Positions 53,532-61,987 of a stretch of 64,000 nucleotides of DNA are shown one piece after another. The DNA comes from Campylobacteraceae bacterium (GTDB lineage: Bacteria > Campylobacterota > Campylobacteria > Campylobacterales > Campylobacteraceae). Position 1 is the first letter of the stretch. Each line of letters begins with the position of its first letter. Where the stretch lies: assembly GCA_031284315.1 (NCBI GenBank), contig JAITAB010000063.1, positions 1 to 64,000 of the forward strand, given 5' to 3'. Below the pieces are notes generated by a model. It saw only the letters and a list, made by a program, of their open reading frames with translations. It did no database searches and was not told the origin of the DNA. The position numbers were made by a program, and so were the translations under genes.

Positions 53532-54260
53532 ATGAGAGCTGTGATAATATCCATATCGTTTATGCTGTTTTTTGTCGGATGCGCAGATAAAAGCGCCGTA
53601 CATGCGGACTTTGACGAAGACGATTTTGAAGCGGAATTTGCCTCAAACGACGAATTTGACCCTTTAAGCGGATACAACAGAGCCATGACGGCATTTAACG
53701 ATGCGGCGTATCGTTACGCGATTATTCCGACCGCCAAAGGTTACTCAAAAATCGTGCCAAAAGGCGCAAGAGACTCCATAAATAACTTTTTTGACAATCT
53801 TATCTTTCCATCGCGACTTGTGAATAATTTATTGCAAGGCAAATTTTCAAACGCCGCTTCCGAAACGGGACGGTTTATCATCAATACAACGGTTGGATTT
53901 TTAGGCTTTGCGAATGTTGCGGACGAAATATACGGCATGCAAAAACATGACGAGGATTTCGGGCAGACTTTGGGCGTTTGGGGCGTTCCGTCAGGACCTC
54001 ATGTGGCGCTGCCGCTTCTGGGTCCTTCAAATGTGCGCGATATCGGAGGAATGGTAACTGATTATCTGCTTAAAAGCCAATACGATACCGGTTTTTTTGA
54101 AGAAAACTGGCAAAATTACGCTCTTACAGGATTTAAAACATTTAATGGTTTAGCGGATTTCGCGCCCATGTACGAAACATTAACAAAAGATGCGATAGAC
54201 TTGTATCCGCTGATGAAAAACGCGTACGAGCAAAGAAGAGACAAACTGATAAAGGAGTAA
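53532..54260 (+). CDS. mlaA: Phospholipid-binding lipoprotein MlaA (VacJ)
   Basis: About 242 residues from ATG 53532 (MRAVIISISFML), which follows TTGGAGAG; the ORF-track start is 13 codons earlier. The lipobox is FFVGC. The DPLSGYNRAMTAFNDAAY core and TVGFLGFANVAD match MlaA, the outer-membrane part of the Mla system that moves misplaced phospholipids inward. The acidic DDFEAEF segment soon after the lipobox also occurs in the RND protein of this operon. Confidence 0.92.
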   Translation: MRAVIISISFMLFFVGCADKSAVHADFDEDDFEAEFASNDEFDPLSGYNRAMTAFNDAAYRYAIIPTAKGYSKIVPKGARDSINNFFDNLIFPSRLVNNLLQGKFSNAASETGRFIINTTVGFLGFANVADEIYGMQKHDEDFGQTLGVWGVPSGPHVALPLLGPSNVRDIGGMVTDYLLKSQYDTGFFEENWQNYALTGFKTFNGLADFAPMYETLTKDAIDLYPLMKNAYEQRRDKLIKE

Positions 54261-54262
54261 CG

Positions 54263-54859
54263 ATGAAATTGAGACTTTTTTTGGCGGCGCTTTTTGCATG
54301 CACGCTTTTGAGCGCGCTTGAAGAGAGCCGGATAGACGCTGTCATGAGCCGCGATATCATAAAAGCGACCGATATTTTGCAAAACAAAAATATAGGCGAT
54401 GAGGAGAAATCAAAAAAGATTTTTGAAATGTTTGACTCTTTTTTTGATTTTAATCAAATGGCGGTTATATGCCTTGGCAAAGCGCAGTGGACGCAGTTAA
54501 ATGATGCGCAGCAAAAGGAATTTATCGAAAAATTTGTCAAGCGGCTTAAAGAGTCTTATATAGTCAAACTCAAACTCTACACGGATGAAAAAATCACTAT
54601 CCAAAAAGCCGAAAAAAAGAGCGCGGCGCGTATTCAAGTGCCGATGATTTTGAGCGCAAAAGACGGGCAGACTTACGAAATTTTATATAAGTTTTACGAT
54701 ACCAAAAATGAGCGCGGCTGGCTTATTTACGATGTTGATGTTGTCGGGATAAGCATTGTGCAGACATACAGAAGCCAATTTGAGGGCGCGCTGAAAAGCG
54801 GAACATTTGAGGATTTGATAAAAAAGATAGACGCTATTGAGATAGAAGTACAAAAATAA
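54263..54859 (+). CDS. mlaC: Periplasmic phospholipid carrier MlaC (Ttg2D)
   Basis: 198 residues with a signal peptide (LRLFLAALFACTLLSA). MlaC fold segments DFNQMAVICLGKAQW and FVKRLKESY are present. It ferries phospholipid between MlaA and inner-membrane partners. It shares start/stop overlap with the RND gene. MlaBDEF homologues are not in the window. Confidence 0.92.
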   Translation: MKLRLFLAALFACTLLSALEESRIDAVMSRDIIKATDILQNKNIGDEEKSKKIFEMFDSFFDFNQMAVICLGKAQWTQLNDAQQKEFIEKFVKRLKESYIVKLKLYTDEKITIQKAEKKSAARIQVPMILSAKDGQTYEILYKFYDTKNERGWLIYDVDVVGISIVQTYRSQFEGALKSGTFEDLIKKIDAIEIEVQK

Positions 54860-57315
54860 TGCTAAGAAAACTTTATGAGGGATTTGTACTGAAATTCCCG
54901 ATATTTGTATTGTCGGCGCTTTTGCTGATAATCGCCGCGCTGGCGTATCAGTCCACAAAACTTGAAGTGGACGCTTCAGCTGAAACGCTGCTGCTGGAAG
55001 GCGACGCGGATTTGCAGTTCATGAGAGAAGTTTCGGCGCGCTATCCTTCGGGGCTTGACATGCTTATCGTCTCTTTTGCGCCCGAATCCGACCTTCTTTC
55101 GCCGAAATCTCTGCGTTCTATTGATGAAATTTCAAAAGATTTGAAAAAGATAGAGCGCGTAGATTCTGTCATGAGCATACTTGATGTTCCGCTTTTGGAG
55201 AATGGAAGCAGTGCGATAAAAGAGTTGATAAACGATATAACTACCCTGCGTTCATCGTATGCGAATCTTGAAAAAGCAAGAGAAGAGCTTTTGACAAGCC
55301 CTATTTACAGTGAAAATATCGTCAGCAAAGACTTGAAAACTACGGCGATTGTCGTCATGTTAAAGCCGGACACTATTTATGCGGATCTTCTTGCAAAGCG
55401 CAATCAAGCCCGCGCGAAAGCCGAACAAAACCGAACGAAAGAAAACGAAGAGGCATTAACTGCCGCGATAGGCGAATTTAAGCATTACCGCGATGAATTA
55501 AGAATCAAAGAGAAGGAAACAATAATCCAAATAAGGGCGGTTTTAAAAGAGCATAAAGATGACGGCGCACTCTTTTTGGGCGGCGTAAATATGATAGCCG
55601 TTGATATGATAACTTTTGTCAAATCCGACCTTGTGTATTTCGGCGCGATACTGTTTGCGCTGCTGGCATTGATACTTTGGATTATATTCCGCCAAGCGCG
55701 GTATGTTGTATTGCCGCTGCTTATCTGCATTCTTAGCATCGTTTCAACGGCTGGGATTTTGGGATTTTTCGGATGGGAAGTTACAGTTATTTCGTCCAAT
55801 TTCGTGGCATTGCAGTTAATTTTGACGATTTCCATAGTTTTGCATCTTATCGTCAGATACCGCGAACTTGCCTCAAAATATCCAAAAGTCGCGCAAAAAG
55901 AGCTTGTTTTATTGACAGTTTTATCTAAGGCAAATCCATCTTTTTTCGCAGTTTTCACGACAATTATCGGCTTTTTATCCCTCATGCTTTCAAATATCAA
56001 GCCCGTGATAAATCTTGGATGGATGATGGCGAGCGGCATCACGATGTCTTTAATCATAGCTTTTGCGGCATTTCCCGTTATCCTCATGCTGATACCAAAA
56101 AAAGCTCTTTATACGAAATTTGAAAAAGAGTTTGCCCTTTCCCGTCTTTGCGCCGCAATCGTGGACAAACATGGTTTTTTTATCATAGGAACTGCTGTTT
56201 GCATGATTATATTTACGATTGTCGGCATACAGAAAATACGCGTTGAAAACAGTTTTATCAACTACTTTAAGCCCTCAACGCAAATATATCAGGGAATGCA
56301 AAATATAGACCAAAATCTTGGCGGTACAACGCCTATGGATGTGATTGTCCGCTTTAATACCGAAGAGATGGCAGAGGGCGGAGAAGACGACTTCGAAGCG
56401 GAATTTACAGAAGATAAAAACGATCCCAAATACTGGTTTACGCCGAAAGTTACAAATACCGCTCTTAAAGTCCATGACTATTTTGAAAACAATGAATTTG
56501 TCGGCAAAGTGCAATCTTTAGGGACTATGCTCAAAGTCGGCGAACGGCTCAACGGCGGCAGAGAACTTGACAGCTTTGAATTGGCTTTGATATATGAAAA
56601 ACTCCCCGAAAAATATAGAGATATGATTTTGTCGCCTTACATAAGCATTGAAAATAACGAGCTTCGCTTTACCATGCGGCTTATTGATTCAGACCCAAAT
56701 CTAAAACGAAACGAGTTGATACAAAAGGCGGACGAGGATTTGAAAGGGATAGTTACGCCGGACATTGGCACATACCGTTTATCGGGCGCGATGGTTTTAT
56801 ATAACAATATGCTCCAATCCCTTTTCAAATCGCAGATTTTGACGCTTGGCGCGGTGGCTTTGGTATTTTTTATCATATTTATTCCGCTGTTCAGTTCTGT
56901 AAAAGCGTCTTTGACGGCGATATTTTCAAATCTTGTGCCTATGGGCGTAGTGTTTGGATTTATGGGTTTTGCCGGTATTCCTCTTGACATGATGACTATC
57001 ACGGTCGCAGCTATCAGTATCGGCATGGGAGTTGACAATACCATACACTATATATACCGCTTTAAAGAAGAGCTTCGGCTTCATGGCGGGGATTATACAA
57101 AAGCGATGTACGCTTCTCACAACAGCGCCGGTTACGCGATGTACTATACGACTATATCTACCGCGTTGGGTTTCGGCGTGCTGGTGTTTTCAAATTTTAT
57201 ACCGACGATATATTTTGGCATGCTTACGGTCGCGGTCATGATAATGGTCTTTTTCGGCGCGATAATATTACTGCCGAGATTGCTTTTGATATTTAAGCCG
57301 TTCAAGATAAGGTAA
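54859..57315 (+). CDS. RND/MMPL-family lipid exporter of the Mla operon
   Basis: 818 residues with 12 predicted membrane helices in two halves, each followed or preceded by a large periplasmic loop; GMGVDNTIHYIYRF is the MMPL hallmark and the second loop contains GGEDDFEAEF. The gene order mlaA-mlaC-RND is the one seen in Campylobacter (Cj1371-Cj1373). It probably moves lipids in the envelope with the Mla proteins, by analogy with HpnN-type RND exporters. TAATG overlap couples it to mlaC. Confidence 0.9.
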   Translation: MLRKLYEGFVLKFPIFVLSALLLIIAALAYQSTKLEVDASAETLLLEGDADLQFMREVSARYPSGLDMLIVSFAPESDLLSPKSLRSIDEISKDLKKIERVDSVMSILDVPLLENGSSAIKELINDITTLRSSYANLEKAREELLTSPIYSENIVSKDLKTTAIVVMLKPDTIYADLLAKRNQARAKAEQNRTKENEEALTAAIGEFKHYRDELRIKEKETIIQIRAVLKEHKDDGALFLGGVNMIAVDMITFVKSDLVYFGAILFALLALILWIIFRQARYVVLPLLICILSIVSTAGILGFFGWEVTVISSNFVALQLILTISIVLHLIVRYRELASKYPKVAQKELVLLTVLSKANPSFFAVFTTIIGFLSLMLSNIKPVINLGWMMASGITMSLIIAFAAFPVILMLIPKKALYTKFEKEFALSRLCAAIVDKHGFFIIGTAVCMIIFTIVGIQKIRVENSFINYFKPSTQIYQGMQNIDQNLGGTTPMDVIVRFNTEEMAEGGEDDFEAEFTEDKNDPKYWFTPKVTNTALKVHDYFENNEFVGKVQSLGTMLKVGERLNGGRELDSFELALIYEKLPEKYRDMILSPYISIENNELRFTMRLIDSDPNLKRNELIQKADEDLKGIVTPDIGTYRLSGAMVLYNNMLQSLFKSQILTLGAVALVFFIIFIPLFSSVKASLTAIFSNLVPMGVVFGFMGFAGIPLDMMTITVAAISIGMGVDNTIHYIYRFKEELRLHGGDYTKAMYASHNSAGYAMYYTTISTALGFGVLVFSNFIPTIYFGMLTVAVMIMVFFGAIILLPRLLLIFKPFKIR

Positions 57316-57344
57316 CGGCGCAATTCTCTCCCATACCCTTTAAC

Positions 57345-57378
57345 AGCCGCGCAAATAGTACATGAGCGCGGCTCTTTT
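57345..57378 (+). terminator. Rho-independent terminator after the mla operon
   Basis: AGCCGCGC/GCGCGGCT forms a perfect 8-bp GC-rich stem with a 13-base loop, followed by CTTTT, 30 bp after the RND stop. Confidence 0.78.
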
Positions 57379-57405
57379 CATTCAAGGTCTTTTTTAAAAG
57401 CAAAA

Positions 57406-57414
57406 TGGTAAAAT
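57406..57414 (+). promoter_or_regulatory. Candidate -10 element for recA
   Basis: TGGTAAAAT lies 31 bp before the recA start, between the mla terminator and the gene. No LexA-type box is apparent. Confidence 0.45.
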
Positions 57415-57445
57415 ATGCCACTTTATTTTTTTTAAGGATTTCCAA

Positions 57446-58498
57446 ATGGCAGCGATAGACGAAAACAAAAAAAAAGCTCTTGAATTAACTCTAAAACAGA
57501 TAGATAAAGCTTTCGGCAAAGGCGCGATAGTGCGTCTTGGAGATAAAGAATTTGAGCCTATTGACGCTATCAGCACGGGTTCTTTGGGTCTTGATATCGC
57601 TCTTGGCATCGGCGGCGTTCCCAAAGGCAGAGTTATTGAGATTTACGGACCTGAGAGTTCAGGCAAAACGACTCTTGCTTTGCAAATCATCGCGCAGTCT
57701 CAAAAAAGCGGCGGAGTTTGCGCTTTTATAGACGCTGAACATGCGCTTGATGTCAAATATGCTAAAAATCTCGGCGTTGATACGGACAATCTGCTTGTCT
57801 CGCAGCCCGATTTTGGCGAACAGGCGCTTGATATTGTGGAGACTGTCGCCAGAAGCGGCGCTATTGATGTGATAGTTATAGACTCAGTTGCCGCGCTTAC
57901 GCCCAAAAGCGAAATTGAAGGCGACATGGGCGACCAGCACATGGGACTTCAAGCAAGGCTCATGAGTCAGGCTCTTAGAAAATTGACAGGCATTTTGCAT
58001 AAAATGCAGACAACCGTCATATTTATAAACCAAATCCGCATGAAAATCGGCGTCATGGGATACGGCAGCCCTGAAACCACAACGGGCGGCAATGCGCTGA
58101 AATTTTACGCTTCCGTCAGGATTGACGTGAGAAAAATCGCTACGCTAAAACAAGCCGAAGAGCAGATAGGCAACCGCGTAAAAGCCAAAGTCGTCAAAAA
58201 CAAAGTCGCGCCGCCGTTTAGACAGGCGGAGTTTGACATTATGTTCGGAGAGGGCATCAGCAAAGAGGGCGAACTTGTGGATTACGGCGTGAAGCTTGAC
58301 ATTATAGACAAATCGGGCGCATGGTTTAGCTACAAAGAGACAAAAGTAGGGCAGGGCAGAGAAAATGTGAAGGCATTTTTGAAAGAACACACTGAGATTG
58401 CGAAACAAATTGAAGATGAGATAAAACAGAGCATCGGCATAAACTCCTCTTTGATAACGATAAGCGACGACGAAAAAGAGACGGCAGGAGACGAGTGA
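57446..58498 (+). CDS. recA: Recombinase RecA
   Basis: 350 residues. Walker [10 protein letters not shown], Walker [11 protein letters not shown] and the L2 loop region are intact. It catalyses strand exchange. It has an AAGGAT ribosome site and overlaps the eno start (TGATG). Confidence 0.98.
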   Translation: MAAIDENKKKALELTLKQIDKAFGKGAIVRLGDKEFEPIDAISTGSLGLDIALGIGGVPKGRVIEIYGPESSGKTTLALQIIAQSQKSGGVCAFIDAEHALDVKYAKNLGVDTDNLLVSQPDFGEQALDIVETVARSGAIDVIVIDSVAALTPKSEIEGDMGDQHMGLQARLMSQALRKLTGILHKMQTTVIFINQIRMKIGVMGYGSPETTTGGNALKFYASVRIDVRKIATLKQAEEQIGNRVKAKVVKNKVAPPFRQAEFDIMFGEGISKEGELVDYGVKLDIIDKSGAWFSYKETKVGQGRENVKAFLKEHTEIAKQIEDEIKQSIGINSSLITISDDEKETAGDE

Positions 58499-59763
58499 TG
58501 ATATACATTGACGATGTGTACGGCATTGAGGTTTTGGACAGCCGCGGCAATCCGACCGTAAAAACAACCGTCATTTTAAGCGATGGTACAAAAGCAGCCG
58601 CCATTGTTCCAAGCGGCGCAAGCACAGGAAGCAAAGAAGCGATAGAGTTAAGAGACAAAGACCCCAAACGCTTTAAGGGTAAAGGCGTTTTAAAAGCCTG
58701 CGAAAATGTCGGTTTAATCGGCAATGAATTGATAGGTTTGGAGCCTTTCAATCAAGCGCAGATAGACAGGCTCATACAAGAGATTGACGGCACAAATAAT
58801 TACTCAAATCTCGGAGCCAACGCATCTCTTGGCATATCTATGGCAACGGCTCGCGCGGCGGCAAAGAGTCTTGGTATTCCGCTCTACCGCTATATCGGCG
58901 GCGCAAATGCCCATATACTGCCAACGCCGATGTTTAATGTCATCAACGGCGGCAAACATGCTGACAATAATGTGGATTTTCAAGAGTATATGCTTATGCC
59001 TTTAGATTTTAATAGTTTCAGCGAAGCCCTGCGCGCCGTTACAGAGTGCTACCACAGCTTGAAAGAGATTTTGCAAAAAAATGCTCACTCCGTATCTTTG
59101 GGCGATGAAGGCGGATTTGCGCCGAATCTCAAAAACAATGAAGAGCCGATTAAAATTTTAGCGGAAGCGATAAAGCATGCGGGTTATAAAGCGGGAAAAG
59201 ATATAGCCATTGCGCTTGACGCGGCAAGCAGTGAATTTTATGATAAAAACGGCTACAACTTAAAAGGCGAAAACAGGATTTTAAGCAGCGCTCAAATGGT
59301 TGATTATTACGCCGAACTTTGCGATAAATACCCGATAGTTTCCATTGAAGACGGACTTGGCGAAGATGACTGGGAAGGGTGGGAACTGCTTACAAAAAGG
59401 CTTGGCGGTAAAATACAGCTTGTAGGCGACGACCTTTTTGTAACAAATGCGGCGATTTTAGCCGAAGGCATTAAAAAAGGCGCGGCAAACTCCATACTTA
59501 TCAAACTAAACCAAATCGGTACGGTAACGCAGACGCTGGAAACTATCCGCTTAGCGCACCGCAGCGGCTATACATGCGTGGTAAGCCACAGAAGCGGCGA
59601 GAGCGAAGACGCTTTTATAGCTGATTTTGCCGTAGCCGTAAACTCGGGACAGATAAAAACGGGCGCAACGGCAAGAGGCGAGCGAACCGCCAAATACAAC
59701 CGTCTTTTAGAGATAGAAAGAGAGCTTGGCGGCGGCGAATATTTGGGAAAAATACTTTTTTAG
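58498..59763 (+). CDS. eno: Enolase
   Basis: 421 residues from ATG 58498 ([12 protein letters not shown]), overlapping the recA stop; AGGAG lies upstream. Metal ligands and catalytic Lys are in [18 protein letters not shown] and LIKLNQIGT. recA-eno-FtsB-like is a conserved order in this phylum. Confidence 0.98.
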   Translation: MIYIDDVYGIEVLDSRGNPTVKTTVILSDGTKAAAIVPSGASTGSKEAIELRDKDPKRFKGKGVLKACENVGLIGNELIGLEPFNQAQIDRLIQEIDGTNNYSNLGANASLGISMATARAAAKSLGIPLYRYIGGANAHILPTPMFNVINGGKHADNNVDFQEYMLMPLDFNSFSEALRAVTECYHSLKEILQKNAHSVSLGDEGGFAPNLKNNEEPIKILAEAIKHAGYKAGKDIAIALDAASSEFYDKNGYNLKGENRILSSAQMVDYYAELCDKYPIVSIEDGLGEDDWEGWELLTKRLGGKIQLVGDDLFVTNAAILAEGIKKGAANSILIKLNQIGTVTQTLETIRLAHRSGYTCVVSHRSGESEDAFIADFAVAVNSGQIKTGATARGERTAKYNRLLEIERELGGGEYLGKILF

Positions 59764-59872
59764 TATTTATTTTTAAAACGCGTTTTTAAGTTATGCATGT
59801 AAAAAGCGGCGGTTTAACGCAAAATGGCAATCTTGCACGGCTTGCGGTTTTTGTCAATTTGGCAGACGAGGC

Positions 59873-60175
59873 ATGAAAATATTAAGCAAAAAAATGGAAG
59901 CATTAAAAAATTTCAAAAACAGATTTTTTCACAATCTAAATCAAGAGAAATTTTTCTCTCATGTAAAGAAAATTTTAATCGGTTTTAGTGTCATTTTGCT
60001 TGGTATTTATGTCGGAAATATGCTTTTTGGCAACTCTTCGCTGGAAGTGTTGATCGGGTTGAAAAATGGCAAAATAGAGCTTGAACAGCGCATACGGGAG
60101 TTAAAACATGCGAATGCGCGGTTGCAAAAAGAGCTTTTTGAGCTGCAGCAGTTAGATCCCGATACGAAACAATAG
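59873..60175 (+). CDS. FtsB/DivIC-like septum-formation protein
   Basis: 100 residues: cytosolic basic N-terminus, one membrane helix (ILIGFSVILLGIYVGNMLF), then a short coiled coil (GKIELEQRIRELKHANARLQ). The layout and place after eno match Campylobacter Cj1671-type FtsB-like proteins. It may join the divisome as FtsB does. Confidence 0.75.
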   Translation: MKILSKKMEALKNFKNRFFHNLNQEKFFSHVKKILIGFSVILLGIYVGNMLFGNSSLEVLIGLKNGKIELEQRIRELKHANARLQKELFELQQLDPDTKQ

Positions 60176-60265
60176 AGAAATTTTGCAATCCTGCCGCTTT
60201 ATTAAAATTTTTTAAGATAAATGTAGTAATATTACTTCATGCTAATTTCAACGCAAGGAGATAAA

Positions 60266-60454
60266 ATGAGACTTAGCGCTCCCACAAAAGTAATCTTTTT
60301 GATTACGCTCGTTATCGCGGTAGTTACCGTTGTCGCGGTTCTTCTCTCGGCTTTGGGCATTATAACAATTCCATTAGTCGTTCCATACGCTTTTTGGCTC
60401 GTAACCGCTGCGTATGTTCTTTTGGCTTTAGGCGTTACGCTTAAAGGTTTGTAA
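60266..60454 (+). CDS. Small two-helix membrane protein
   Basis: 62 residues from ATG 60266 (MRLSAPTKVIFLI) with AAGGAG upstream; the ORF-track start nine codons earlier is upstream of the ribosome site. Two hydrophobic helices (VIFLITLVIAVVTVVAVLLSAL and VVPYAFWLVTAAYVLLAL). No family recognised. It has its own terminator. Confidence 0.72.
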   Translation: MRLSAPTKVIFLITLVIAVVTVVAVLLSALGIITIPLVVPYAFWLVTAAYVLLALGVTLKGL

Positions 60455-60459
60455 AACTT

Positions 60460-60500
60460 ATCGGCAAAATCGTATTTTAAAAGATTTTGCCGATTTTTTT
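60460..60500 (+). terminator. Rho-independent terminator after the small membrane protein
   Basis: ATCGGCAAAATC/GATTTTGCCGAT is a perfect 12-bp stem with an 11-base loop followed by TTTTTT. Confidence 0.9.
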
Positions 60501-60562
60501 CTAAAAATCCAAAATGCCGTGCATTTACTGCTGAATAGGCGTTTTAAACTCCTCGTTTTTTA

Positions 60563-61843
60563 TTACTCGAGCGTTATTTCCGTTGGTCCAAGATAAAGCT
60601 GGCGCGGTCTTGCGATTTTACCGTCGGGCTGCTCCTTGAACTCTATCCACTGCGCTATCCAGCCCGGAACCCTTCCTATGACGAATATGACCGCATACAT
60701 CTCTTTTGGTATGCCCAAAGCGCGCAGTATGAGTCCCGAATAAAAGTCTATATTTGGATACAAGCCGCGCTCTATAAAGTATTCGTCATGCAAAGCAATC
60801 TCTTCTATTTTGTTTGCAACTTCTATAAGTTTGCCGTCTATGCCGCGCTCTTGCATGATTTTTTCGCGAATATCTTTTAATACGGTCGCTCTCGGGTCAA
60901 AATTTTTGTAAACTCTGTGTCCAAAGCCCATGAGTCGGAATGGGTCGTTTTTATCTTTGGCTTTGGCGATATATTTTTCAACATTTTTCACATCGCCTAT
61001 CATCTCAAGCTGGCTTATTACGGACTCGTTTGCTCCTCCATGCGCCCTGCCCCAAAGCGCGCATATTCCCGCGCTTATCGCCGCATACGGGTGCGCATGC
61101 GTGGAAGCTACCGTTCTTACCGTAGTTGTGGAAGCATTTTGCTCATGGTCGGCGTGAAGCGTGAAAATCGTATCAAGCGCTTTTACCTCTATGGGTTTCA
61201 AGTCTATATGATCATGCGGATAAGCTCTTAACATGTACAATATATTTTCTGTAAATCCCCTGTCGAGATTTGGATATATGATAGGAAGTCCGCGGCTGTA
61301 TCTGTACGAAAACGCGGCTATTGTAGGGATTTTCGCGACTATTCTTTTCGCCATTTCCATATATTCTTCGGGCGAATCTATATCCAAATGGTCAAAATAA
61401 AACGCCGAAAGCGCGGAAACAGCCGCCGATAAAATAGCCATTGGATGCGCGTTGTCAGGAAATGCGTCAAACAGCTTTTTCATGCCTTCATGTATAAAAG
61501 AGCGTTTTTTTAATTCAAGCCTGAACGCATCTCTTTCTTCGCTGGAAGGAAGTTTTTTATACAGCAGCAGGTACGCCGTATCCACAAAACTCTTTTTTGT
61601 TGCAAGGTAAGAGATGTCATAGCCTCTGTACATCAGCTTGCCTTTTGAGCCGTCTATATATGTGATTTTTGACCTGCATGAGGCTGTAGAAGTGAAACCT
61701 CTGTCTAACATAAAAAGCCCGCTGTCTTTGTAAAATGTCGCTATATCCACTACGGGCGCGCCTAAAGTCGGGTCTATGATATTGTATTCAAAACTTTTTC
61801 CCGTACGATTATCTATCATTGTAACGCTATTCTTTTTTTTCAT
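60563..61843 (-). CDS. gltA: Citrate synthase
   Basis: 426 residues from ATG 61843 (MKKKNSVTMIDNRTGK), which follows AAAAGGA; the ORF-track start is 18 codons earlier. The LHADHEQNASTTTVR and GFGHRVYK active-site motifs (His, His, Asp nearby) identify hexameric-type citrate synthase, first enzyme of the citric acid cycle. Confidence 0.97.
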   Translation of the reverse strand: MKKKNSVTMIDNRTGKSFEYNIIDPTLGAPVVDIATFYKDSGLFMLDRGFTSTASCRSKITYIDGSKGKLMYRGYDISYLATKKSFVDTAYLLLYKKLPSSEERDAFRLELKKRSFIHEGMKKLFDAFPDNAHPMAILSAAVSALSAFYFDHLDIDSPEEYMEMAKRIVAKIPTIAAFSYRYSRGLPIIYPNLDRGFTENILYMLRAYPHDHIDLKPIEVKALDTIFTLHADHEQNASTTTVRTVASTHAHPYAAISAGICALWGRAHGGANESVISQLEMIGDVKNVEKYIAKAKDKNDPFRLMGFGHRVYKNFDPRATVLKDIREKIMQERGIDGKLIEVANKIEEIALHDEYFIERGLYPNIDFYSGLILRALGIPKEMYAVIFVIGRVPGWIAQWIEFKEQPDGKIARPRQLYLGPTEITLE

Positions 61844-61871
61844 TACCGATTCCTTTTTATGAATTTTTACA

Positions 61872-61877
61872 ATTATA
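61872..61877 (-). promoter_or_regulatory. Candidate -10 element for gltA
   Basis: On the minus strand TATAAT occurs 29 bp before the gltA start. No clear -35 element is seen, as is common in this phylum. Confidence 0.4.
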
Positions 61878-61965
61878 AACAAATCGTGCAAAGGCACGAA
61901 TGTTTTTTATATAAGTGTAACTATTTTACACATTATCTTTATTGCGGTGTTACTTTTAGTAATAA

Positions 61966-61987
61966 AATAGAATTTGCGTATTCTATT
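61966..61987 (-). terminator. AT-rich hairpin at the end of topA
   Basis: AATAGAAT/ATTCTATT forms an 8-bp stem with a 6-base loop, followed on the minus strand by TTATT. It overlaps the topA stop. It is AT-rich, so a weak terminator. Confidence 0.4.
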
